Of a stretch of 64,000 nucleotides of DNA, positions 24,697 through 34,930 are shown one piece after another. The stretch is taken from NCBI GenBank assembly GCA_950022655.1, contig OX465579.1, positions 45,549,950 to 45,613,949 of the forward strand, in the 5' to 3' direction. Position 1 is the first letter of the stretch; each line of letters begins with the position of its first letter. Position numbers and translations under genes: made by a program. The notes under the pieces were generated by a model, which saw only the letters and a program-made list of their open reading frames with translations, did no database searches and had not been told where the DNA came from. This stretch comes from Alentia gelatinosa (lineage: Eukaryota > Annelida > Polychaeta > Phyllodocida > Polynoidae).

Positions 24697-24769
<73 letters not shown>
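24697..24769. repeat. (AT)n microsatellite
   Basis: About 36 AT units with sharp edges. Confidence 0.97.
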
Positions 24770-24773
<4 letters not shown>

Positions 24774-25217
24774 GGGAACTGATGATGGCAGATGGAGCGG
24801 AATATTGGATGACTCATATATGGTGTGAAACTAGGCTGTAAGCTTCGGATGTCTGTCAGATGGGACGCAACATAGGACAACTACACTAAAGGGTTGACAG
24901 GTTACTTGCAGGAGTGAAAAGTTGTTCCTTCTGGTTTACCGATGAGTGGCAGATATAGGGCAGCTTGATTGTAGTCTTAAGATGCGAGCAGTACCTAAAA
25001 CTGGGTATATACTAAGTAATTGAGAATGCTAAAAATGTGTAAGCATCAGATGGCTAATATGTAATTAGGATAATTCCTTATCATATACCAGTGCACAAAT
25101 GTCTCACCCTTACTGGGCAGCTGTACGGATTCCGTTCGTGCACACTGTGCAGGGCTAATTGTTTGTACAGTCTGCACCACGTGACTTGTTTAGTATTTTT
25201 GATGACTTCTTAGAAGG
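24770..25217. other. Intergenic, no gene seen
   Basis: AT-rich DNA without recognisable features up to the foldback element. Confidence 0.45.
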
Positions 25218-25360
25218 AAACTCACGAGATGAAAATAACGTGGTCCTTACTCCACCGGGTTTGATTGCAGAGGTATTTACGAAGCGAAGCTGAGTGAATT
25301 ACGTTGCGATCAAACGAGGTGAAGTAAGGACCAAGTTATATTCATCGAGTGGATTTCTGA
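25218..25360. mobile_element. Foldback/MITE-like element with about 50-bp inverted repeats
   Basis: The left arm (about 25218-25268) and right arm (about 25306-25358) are reverse complements over roughly 50 bp with scattered mismatches; the best block is TGGTCCTTACTYCACC. The loop contains GAAGCGAAGCTGAGTGAA, which resembles GAGGCGAAGCCGAGTGAA in the loops of the elements at 40611-40918 and 46680-46989. No transposase is present, so it would be non-autonomous. Confidence 0.75.
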
Positions 25361-25516
25361 TTTTATCTCACCCTGTATAAAATCAATTATCAATGAAATA
25401 GCTCACCAACTTAGCCATTGGGTATTGGGTACACTACCTTCACGGCTGTGGAGTATGAGTTCCAAATGTTAGGCCTATGGAGAAAAATACCAGGGTGAGA
25501 TAATATGTATATCATA

Positions 25517-25561
25517 ATACGGAGACATAGTGAGTGTGTCAGTCACACTATGTCTTCGTAT
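25517..25561. other. 16-bp hairpin
   Basis: ATACGGAGACATAGTG (25517-25532) pairs with CACTATGTCTTCGTAT (25546-25561), with one G-T wobble if RNA and a 13-nt loop. Nearby, CAGGGTGAGATAAT (about 25492) inverts the TTATCTCACCCTG near 25363, so the hairpin may belong to the decayed edge of the preceding foldback. Confidence 0.6.
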
Positions 25562-26150
25562 AAATCATTCAGCAGCATGTGATGCTAGCAGATATGAATT
25601 GCCTACACCATATATATTACCCTGCAATTCAATGCCTGTGCTATTTCTGTTCCATGGTGTTTCCCATGGTGTAAGTATCAAGGACTGGTAGTAGTGATAG
25701 TTTGGGGGGCAGGATTTTGTCCCTGCTCAGTACCTAAAACCATTGGGCAGTTAACTTAGATTTGTGATTATTATCCAGCTGAAGGTATCTGAGTTGAAGA
25801 GAGGATGGTATTGGATGATTGATAGCTGGTCACTGACCAAAGAATGATGGAGCTTTTAGTTTACCAGTGATTCAATAAGGTAGAGCCTCTTCGCGACAAT
25901 ACGAGCGTACACTTCCGGTTTCCAGTGAAACCGGACTGGTGGATACATACAGAGGGTGAGGATGGGAAGAAAGGTGGGGTGGATGGAATGGGATCCTCTA
26001 TGTTTTCCTATAAACACTGCTATAAGATTCTCAACTGAGGCAGGCGCTGTGATTTACTGCCTATGGTGGGAGTAGTTATCACTCTGATTGCCAGGTGACA
26101 ATGAATCCCAAGTCTTGAGGCGTTAGACAGCCATGTGCTCCCGTCCTCAA
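25562..26150. other. Intergenic, no gene seen
   Basis: Mostly AT-rich. TTCCATGGTGTTTCCCATGGTGTAAG at about 25650 carries the short direct repeat CCATGGTGT. There is no coding evidence. Confidence 0.45.
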
Positions 26151-26720
26151 CTGGCCAGCTCCGCTTCCCGCATCCTCGATGCCCACTACCTACTATCCTA
26201 GGCACACCAGCCGGCCTCTGCTGCCCTCCTTTGGCTGCCCACCGTCCGCTACCTGCCGCCCACCATCCGCCATCCGCTGCCCGCCACCTGCCACATGTCG
26301 CCCGCCGCCCACCGCCTCTATCCGCCGGGCCTCACCATCGGTGTTAGAGCTCGGCCGCGTGGACACTAGACAAAGGCCCTCGTTGTCGTCGAGTCGCTGA
26401 TATCTTGTCACCGTCGACGCCCTCGGACACGGGCCTCAGCCTCGCCGGTTGGGAGTGGGGGAGATGCTCCTTTTTTCATCGGGGGGAGAAGGGTGTGGGG
26501 CGCGGGTGGGCCATGCGGTGAATCGATGGCGGGCATCCCTAGCGCCGTTCACCGACTGGCGTCTGATAACAGCGGTATGATTGGGAAGCGCGGTGGGCGC
26601 GGCTTGGGTTCGCCCGCGCCATACACTAGATCTTATATACTACTTAGGCTAATTTGTCGACGGCTGGGTTGGCTGGGTGGGCGCTGACGGTCGGCGCCCG
26701 CCAAGCCCGCCGTCCAAGCA
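26151..26720. promoter_or_regulatory. C-rich imperfect repeat and CpG-rich block
   Basis: From about 26220 to 26335 the + strand is an imperfect array of CCGCC/CCACC words (a decayed minisatellite). It is followed by a CpG-rich block (about 26490-26720) containing ATCGAT and GTCTGATAACAGCGG. The Pro-rich frames are compositional. Regulatory function is inferred. Confidence 0.3.
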
Positions 26721-27090
26721 GTGGCTACCCGTCACAAACGAGGTTAGAGCCTGGTGGTCGGCAGAGGAGACTGGTGGTTGGGATGTGGAAAGAGCGCTAG
26801 GATCCTAGAGTCACTCACCTATATATAAATACAATCCCCATACAACATTAGATATTTAAAAGGACTGATATTGCACTTATATATCGTGTACCATTCTTAA
26901 TGACAAACGACCTCATGACGCAATCGGTCCGATCAGTGGGAACGATCGTTATGGGTAATGTTTTTCTTTATTAGGGGCAGGATATTGGGAAAATATGAAT
27001 ATTTTATACATCGAATATTAAACCATATATCCTTGTCCTTCACAACGTTTACATATAAGGGTTTCTGCCATCATGATAGATCAATACCAG
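26721..27090. other. Intergenic, no gene seen
   Basis: AT-rich DNA without recognised features. Confidence 0.45.
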
Positions 27091-27290
27091 ATGTTGGCAG
27101 ACTCGCGATAAGGTTATTACAATTACGCAAGTGTATGCATATACATTGCATGGCTATTAGTGACCTGACTCTCTTATTAACAAAAGTATGCGCATGCGCG
27201 TTGAATGTCCGGTACGCGTGGTCTTCTGCGCGTGTGCGAACGGCGCCACCAGAGAAAAGAAGTGGGAGGGTGGAGGAGCAGATCAAACGA
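27091..27290. promoter_or_regulatory. Candidate regulatory element with POU and NRF1-like sites
   Basis: ATGCATAT at 27135-27142, followed by CATTGCATGG, resembles POU octamer half-sites. TGCGCATGCGC at 27189-27199 is an exact match to the palindromic NRF1 consensus, normally found in promoters. A CpG-rich segment follows immediately (to about 27560). No first exon is evident downstream on either strand, so an enhancer or an unrecognised non-coding transcript start is as likely. Confidence 0.4.
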
Positions 27291-28286
27291 GTGTATATGA
27301 GCAGCTATCAGTTTAATGAGTTCACATCGATCTGAGGCCGTCCTTATCAGCTGGGCGTTAGGGCATAATCACGCGGGGGGCGGAGACGGAACGGGGCAGG
27401 AGTGAGGAGGGCGGGGCGTTTGATCTGCGAGCGCTAGCCGGGGGTGGAGGGAGCACGGCCCGGGCGGGGAAGACGGACTGGCCTCGAAGCCGCACGTCGA
27501 TACACTTGATCCGACGGTAAAACACGGACCTGCCAGTCAAAAATGGGGAATAATCTGCTCGGGTCGATAGCTCGCCTGACATATAGGCGTGGATAGAAAG
27601 GTTCATGCAGGAGGTACATGCTGGTGAAGGTGAGGTGGGTAGGGGTATCGGTGGGGCTGGCGATAGCGATGGTGGAAGTATGGGGAGTATCTCAATCCCT
27701 CTCACTCCTTCCATCCGAACCCTCCCTTACCCCCAAGCCCTTTCTCTCTTTATCACCCCCCTTCTTTGTTCAACCTCCTTCAGTGTATGCCCCAATAGGT
27801 AAGGGCATACATGAAATCGTTAATTTCTCCAATGTTACTAACCAGGTCGTTGGATATATACTGTGTATTTATTTTATCAGTTCATTGAATGCAACTAGAC
27901 TGCTTGGTTTTCTTTGTATTTGTATGATTGGAATTGCTGATATATTGAGGCTGTAAGTCAGTTGTGGGATAATTGGAAAACCGTCAGCCCTGGGAGTAAC
28001 AAAGATATAACGAGTGATTGCTCCCTATTCATATTCAGGAAGAGAATGGGAGAGAGAAGGAGACGAGAGAGAGAAAGGGAGAAGGGAAAGAAGAAGCGTA
28101 TATCCTATATATATAGATTTATCGCCTACATATACAACCAAGCCAACAAGCCAACAGAGAGACTGAAATACAACAGAGAATTATTAGGAGAGAGATTTGT
28201 TTAAAGAAAAGTGTTGATAAAGAGAGAGAAGGAGAGAGTTAAAGCTTGCATGTCGACTGTGCATACAGGATCGCACTCTCCATACG
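27291..28286. other. CpG-rich then AT-rich intergenic DNA
   Basis: The CpG-rich part runs to about 27560. It is followed by mixed DNA with a purine-rich run of GAGA words near 28045-28095. No coding frame has supporting features. Confidence 0.4.
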
Positions 28287-28337
28287 TTATCCATGGTGCA
28301 CATAGGCCATGGTTGTATCTATATGCACCATGGATAA
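28287..28337. other. Perfect 14-bp inverted repeat hairpin
   Basis: TTATCCATGGTGCA at 28287-28300 and TGCACCATGGATAA at 28324-28337 are exact reverse complements. After one mismatch the pairing continues with ATA/TAT. The loop itself holds CCATGG. It could be a small RNA hairpin, a protein-binding dyad or a decayed foldback. Confidence 0.7.
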
Positions 28338-28429
28338 TCAGGAATACTCTTTCATCGTCTCAAATGAGGCTGATGATGCTGAAACAGAGAAAAAAACCAT
28401 CATACGCTTTGGGTGCGTCCTCATAAGCT

Positions 28430-28770
28430 CCATTGCACGTGTAATTGGATTAAGCAGACGACATTCGTCCAACACATGCCACCCACATCGTTCGCCCCGA
28501 AATACACTCGTAATCCCTTAATTAGCGCCCATTGTTTCAGACCGTGAACAATAAATTAAAATTTCATCAAAGTGCGGAGCTTGTTTGGTTACCTAATGGA
28601 GACGACAGGTGTGTTACGGTTGTTACGTAAGGTGAAACAATGTCGCCCGGCCGCCGTGGGTGGGCCCACCTGCCCCGTTCCCAGCGGGCCAGGTAATCCC
28701 TGGTAATGTTGGAACAATGATAGCCGTCCTGGGCGGCCCGCCTGCTTCGGGGATTACCTTGGCTGGAAGG
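28430..28770. promoter_or_regulatory. Dense homeodomain/SOX/TCF site cluster, candidate enhancer
   Basis: TAATTGGATTA at 28442-28452 fits the TAAT-N3-ATTA palindrome bound by paired-class homeodomain dimers. TAATCCC (28511-28517) is an Otx/Bicoid-type site and TTAATTAG (28519-28526) a generic homeodomain site. ATTGTT (28531-28536) and AACAAT (28547-28552) are opposed SOX sites, and CATCAAAG (28565-28572) is a TCF/LEF site. A CpG-rich stretch follows. The motifs are seen directly; enhancer function is inferred. Confidence 0.45.
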
Positions 28771-29940
28771 TTGGGTGGGCTGGGTGTGTAGGGAGAACGG
28801 ATGGCCGGCCCCCTCCCTCACCTCAACATCCTGGCTGTAGTGGCCACGCTCCTGGACTGGGCAGGCTACTACTGCTGGAGGTGCTGGGGCTGCTGATGCT
28901 GAGGTGGCCAGTCGAGAGAGGCGGTGGTACGCTGGCGGAGGCTGGCTGGACGCAGTGACTCATTGGGCAGGGAACAAAGATCAGATCTAATAAAGCACAC
29001 AACAATATCATGTTTATATTGTCCCACTGATATGAATATGCTGGACACGCATATATATGTTGTGTTCGGTAATGTGGGAAATGACTGAGTGTGGGAGACT
29101 TGGGTGATGTGACAGTATATATACATGTCTGGTATGTGGGAATTGGAATTTTTTCGTTGGTAAATCATGTTAGTGACTGCTATTGTCCTAACTACATGAG
29201 TATATTTCTGTTGTTACTAAGTGGTCTCTCACCTATTGGCTGATTGATATGCGTTAATTTTTGAATTCCTAGAAATACATTTATGTAGATATATACATAT
29301 AAAGTATATATACGCATTACAGAATGTCTCTTAATTCCATACTTTCACACGCTTCCATTCACACTAGTTACCAATTCATTTGTGAAAAACTGAACCGTTT
29401 AGTTTTCCCTATAAGACTGAACCACTATCTCAACCGTCCTTCTCCTTCTTCTCCTATATCTTTACTCTTCTTCTTGGCTACCCACCTTCTGCTTGTCATA
29501 ATTACGCTGTACATTTAGCTAGGATGGCCCCCTTCCAATTATATAAAAAGATCTGGCTACCTATGGCGAACATATCAAATAATGTATCCTGCTGTTGTCT
29601 TAAGTGTGCCAATTAGCATACAGCGGCTGACGTTGTTATTGTCTGCATGTGTTCATTTCTCTGTAATACGCGTCTCAATATTCTCCTAATGAGATATGAT
29701 ACACCATGTCCCCCACCACCTCCCACAAAAACCAGGCAGGGCATGCCTCTGGCTCCTTTGTTACAGCCGTGATTCACTCGCAGACGCCCATAACTTAACC
29801 TCAATGTCCCAGTTATAACCTATTTGAATATCCTGAGGTAGCCTGCTCTGGCTGGTTAACTCTTCATCTTAAACAGGAACTAGGGCAGGATCGACCTGCC
29901 GTCCCCTGCCTGTCCGCCCGCCTAATCCGCTGCACGGCCT
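28771..29940. other. Intergenic, no gene seen
   Basis: Mixed then AT-rich DNA, with TATATA clusters near 29290-29310 and no coding or repeat evidence. Confidence 0.45.
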
Positions 29941-30480
29941 GAGACACAGGGAGCCCCCCTGATTTGAAATGATTATGATTATAATCCATTTATCAAGGTC
30001 GGCCAGCGTTCTCTGTCGAGCTGGGAACTGGGTTCACGGCGCGGACATTCTGCGCGGTTTGGTCAATCTGCATGTAATTTTGATAAATTTCGCCTTGTCA
30101 GATCGGGGACACTAATCAGAAGTGATGCTTGTTTAAATTAGGGTACCGAGTTTTAAATTACCGCGGGCTGAGGGCAGCTTGTGTTAGCGACCAGCAGTCC
30201 CTGCCCGCGACCCAATGCCGAGCCGCGTCTGCGGGCCCGGCGCCCGGTGGTCAGGCTATAAATTACTGGTCACAGTAATGAAGGCGCCCGTGTTCATTGT
30301 GTCCGGCAAACAATTAATGAAATTTCACATTTTCCCGGCGCAAGACATACATCCTCATCGGCGCTGGCAGGGTCGGGTCGCCTCCGCTGTACCGGGAGCA
30401 GGCAGCGGCCCCTGGCGCAGCCTGCAATCCTGTGGATTACTGGAGGAGCGGTTTTCATACACGCCGTGATATTGGTATTG
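29941..30480. promoter_or_regulatory. Candidate conserved non-coding element
   Basis: GC-rich words alternate with homeodomain-type AT words: GATTATGATTATAATCC, CATGTAATTTTGATAAATTT, TTTAAATTA and CAATTAATGA (30311-30320). A perfect inverted repeat, ATTACTG (30262-30268) with CAGTAAT (30273-30279), lies in a CpG-rich stretch. This texture is typical of deeply conserved developmental enhancers. No coding frame is credible. Confidence 0.4.
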
Positions 30481-32064
30481 AAATTTCCTGGAGGAAAGAA
30501 TCGACGACATTGTTTTGATAAAGAAGCTGGATGTGTTATAAATCAATGTAGCCGTCGGGGACTGGTCATTACGGTGCATGCGTGGCGGGCGCTAATCACA
30601 ACGGCCACCAGGGGGAGTTGAAGGTTGGCTTCCGGCTACTAGTAACCGGCGCGCGCAGCCGGGATGCTGTCTGCCACAAGACCACTGGTGCCCTCAGGCG
30701 GGACCACAGACGTCACATTTTTTACCTGGAATAGAGCTATTACTTTTCACTATAGAAGGACAGAAGAAACAGAGGCTATTATTAAACGTCTATGTGGATA
30801 TGCACTCAGAACGGACTCACAAATATTTACAATTGCATCTAAACATAGTAGAAGTTGCTTTCATCGTTATATGAGCATATATAAAAAATCCTGTATAGTA
30901 GATAACCTTGGCTAGCTGATAATTGTATTATTTGTTTTCATTCCACGTTACCTGCTGTGACTTCGATCAGAATCGCTGAAAATTAAATATGGAAACGGTA
31001 ATCTCAGATATGTTAAATCTAGGTTTCACCACTTTATAGATAGATCGCATATCAAGGTAAGCCCTTTTATTTGTTATTCAAAATAAGTTCATGATATATG
31101 AAATCCAATATAAGATATTTGAAATTCAATTGATTTATATATCTGAAATATATCAATGCAATACCTTTTTAAGAGAATTTGATGTTGTCTTATCATATTC
31201 TATATAGCTTTCATATTGCATATCAGAATCCGTTGTATGCATAATTCAATATCAAGATGATGTTGTTAAAAAGATTATCTATAACAGAGATGATATATGT
31301 ACAGTTCATGCATGATACGCATAAAATTAACTTACGCCAAAAATAAATGAATAAGATACATGCATGCATACACGTATATGAAATCACAATATGAAATCAT
31401 ACGAGATTGAGAGATTTATAATGTCTTTGTTTTTACATGTTCATCATTTCATTATGTATGGTTTAGATTGATTTATATCATTTGTAAAACCATTGTCGTT
31501 TCTTTCTTGCCAAGGATGCCACATTAAAGTGCTAATTTCTAGATCTGTGGTAGAAGAACGAAATTGTACCGTTTTGACTTAGGACACAAACACACATCTG
31601 CTTCAAATAAGGATGAGGTGTTGTGGATTTGGAATAATGCACCAAGTACACTCATACTCAAGGGATCTCTACACACTGCCATATATATAAAATATATGTA
31701 TACATGAAATATATGTCTGTAGATGAAAACCGATTGTTTTAAGATATGTATGAATGCACATCTGCACGTATAGGTATATACATAAAGGAGGCCACAATAC
31801 TTTTATATTCATGCATGGGGAACCAGGGTGGAGTTGTTTTGCTGGTTTGGCCTGATGTAGAATTATAAAGACCCAATATTAACATAATCACTAGTCAGAA
31901 ACACCCAAATAAACGTGGCCACAATAAGCCTGAGCCACAATAAGCCTGACAGGCGGTCAGATATTGTGCTCAGTCGGTGGTGACAGGTGAAGCGAAGAGA
32001 TATTAAACATGTGCTCGGCGCCTGCGCACCAGATGCCCTAAAAATAAATATCATCCACAGACCC

Positions 32065-32095
<31 letters not shown>

Positions 32096-33099
32096 ACCAA
32101 CGCACCACCGACACTCCTCTCTCCTGACGTTCCTAATGTTATATCGAAAACACTTAATACTCTCCTGTCATGCACACAATGGCTAAAAAATTGACATATA
32201 TACAGTTTGGCCATTTGATGTAAATAAGCACTCTTTTACTCAGACTACACACATGAATATGAATATAAATACGCACACATCAAAACTACGGCATCGAAAA
32301 CGCGTTAAAATTGTTGATTCGTAACTCCCGGAGTAGGAAATTATATAATTGCTAATCTTTAGGAATTATATCCGATCCTGAGTAACCTCTAGTGAAAAGT
32401 AGTGTTCCAAGAAAACCGTTTAATTACATATAGTTATATAATTATACTAATAATAATATTCCTGTGTCAGTCTAAATTTGAGTAATCAAGTCCTACACAT
32501 TGGGTTAATAGTTCGTTGATCAAGCCGTATGTTGGCGTAATACGTAGGGCTGCACCGACGAATATTCGATCAAGTTATTTTGGTGAGCAAGTCGCATACA
32601 TTCTGCAATCAACACCCCTATGGTATTCATGTAGAGTATTGTAGAATCCCATTATTACAGGGAGCATTCTTTCCGGTCAGACAGACCTCATAATACCGAA
32701 GGGAACGGGGAGTGTGGTACAAAGGGTTGTTCCACCAATAGCTTCAGACCAGAATGATTTACTTTTTTTGTATATATATATTGTGTCGTTTCCGGCAAAA
32801 CTGCCCATAATGAAAGATCATTTTCCGCAACGAGGTGACTACAACTCTGCTTTATACATGCATGATACCGGTCTCAACTAACTCCATTTATCAAAAAGCA
32901 CTCAATTATGGTCACATTATATACCAGGTTGAGAATAAAGATACATGTATACGAATATAGATATGTGTTCTTTTACGAATATACAAACAAGCTTCGGCCG
33001 TAGTTCTGAATTAATGCACACATACACACATACCTGATAGAATATGACACAATGCACCACTGCCATATTGACGTGTGCAATATGTACATTAAGTGTATG

Positions 33100-33103
<4 letters not shown>
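30481..33103. other. Long AT-rich intergenic stretch
   Basis: No gene is supported. It contains a 20-C run followed by (CA)n (32062-32096). A small ATG frame at 30664-30915 has no recognisable domain. Confidence 0.5.

Positions 33104-33178
<75 letters not shown>
33104..33178. repeat. (TA)n microsatellite
   Basis: About 37 TA units; it creates spurious Tyr-Ile frames on both strands. Confidence 0.97.
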
Positions 33179-33180
<2 letters not shown>

Positions 33181-34660
33181 CCTACTCTGCTTACAGAAGT
33201 GCCATGCCATGCCCTCAGAGAGAAGCCACACCAGTCCCTGTGTCACAAAAACGCGAGGGGGAGGTAGAGGGGGTGGATCAAAGGTGGGGCTGATCGGTAG
33301 GTGACCTAGTTCCTGTGTCAGCGACACGCAAAAAGTCACCTATCTGATATTATGCCCCATACTGATGTCTTCATTAGCTGTAGTATAGAGAGGAGGAGGC
33401 AGAGACAGAATGCGACCCGACGCCCACTGATGCCGCCTTCAAATCACTGGTTTCTTGTGTTCTGCTGCAAGCGGCCTCCTCAGCGCTGTACACCACTCAA
33501 CGCCGCACCAAAGAACAATAACACAGCTGCGCATGAAGGCGGTCTGCCTCTGACCGTGGTCACCTTGTTTATGGACAAGTAGAAAGGAATAGCACGAATA
33601 ACGGACAGCTAGGAGAGAAATAGACATGGAGATGAATATAGACTGATAAGGACATGTTTAGAGGAGGCTTGGGAGATTTGGAAAATCATTTGCACATTTG
33701 AGCATTTGTTGTGCATAGAGGCTGTTGTCAAGGTGGGATACTCTGGACGTCTAATTACTGAGATAACGAAAACTCGAGAAGGAAACCATAACCACGCCTT
33801 AAAAGCTGAATATGAAAGTTTAATATGAGCTTTGAATTAGGGGTACACGTGAGAGGTCAGAAAGATGTGCGAATAATGCCCACGTCTTATACTACTCGAT
33901 TTGATTTCAACACCAGTGAATTTTCGAAAAAGTAATGGAAAGAATATTAAACATTCAAAACATTCCACTATTCGCACATTTATTAGAATGGCAGAGATTC
34001 ATAGAAGAACAATTAAACAAAATAGAATATGATTTTGATATAACATACACATCCATATAAAAAGTTCTTGTTTTCGTTGATATACATTTATACGTATCTC
34101 TGCATGTATTGGTATACGTCAAGTTCAAATGCTACACTAATTCCAGTCAGATAAGATAATGGTATGACAATGTGATGGTTGACTAGCCTATTATGTACCT
34201 TTGGCCAGGATATCCACGTCATTATCTACATTTGTGACGTCTATAATGGGGGTGTTTATATCAGACAACTATTGCAGGATAATTCCGGGACGGCGATTGT
34301 CCCCGTGTATTTCCCACATGTTCTCATGAATTCAAACAGATAATCTCGATCGAGGTGTTTTATCATACATTTACATACTTATTTATATACTGCCGTTTTG
34401 AGGTATATAGTAACATCAGCCTTATCTCAAAGTGCTCCCATCCACTGCGTTTATATCCAACCATATTAACAATATCTCAAGAAAAACGATAGGGACTATA
34501 CAGGGTGCCCGGTGACCATTACAGAGTGTGAGATAAAGAAGTGTTGGCTATCGACTGTCACATGGGAGGGGGGGGGGGGTATCTACACTACATACCTAAT
34601 GTGCATGATCTACGCTAAACCATTCATAGCCGCTCACTATCCACTCATATAGCCACTCAC
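33179..34660. other. Intergenic, no gene seen
   Basis: Mixed then AT-rich DNA with a G run of 12 at 34568-34579. No coding evidence. Confidence 0.45.
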
Positions 34661-34930
34661 TGAACAGCACCGAGCGACGAGGCAGCGGACGCCTCCAAGC
34701 GTTCCTATAGTAATTCCGAGGTTCGACTACCAGGTGGCAGCATCTCCCGCGCGCGGCGCCCACACGGCGAGCTCCCGCGCCCACCTGCGATCACGTGATC
34801 ATCTTGGAGATGATCGAAATGGAAAAACAGATAAATGTTGAAACCGTGTACCCGTGCGGAGCGCTGGAGATGACGCACAAGCCGGCGTGGGCCAATCAGC
34901 ACCGGGTAAAGGAGGGGAATGGGCGGTGGA
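34661..34930. promoter_or_regulatory. Promoter-like CpG block with E-box palindrome and NF-Y site
   Basis: GATCACGTGATC (34789-34800) is a perfect 12-bp palindrome around the E-box CACGTG. It overlaps a second hairpin, GATCATC/GATGATC (34797-34815). GCCAATCAGC (34891-34900) is a strong NF-Y box, and the flanks are CpG-rich. A frame starting in the palindrome (34795) runs to CACCGG/GTAAAG near 34906, which looks like a splice donor, so a short first coding exon is a weaker alternative. Confidence 0.4.
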
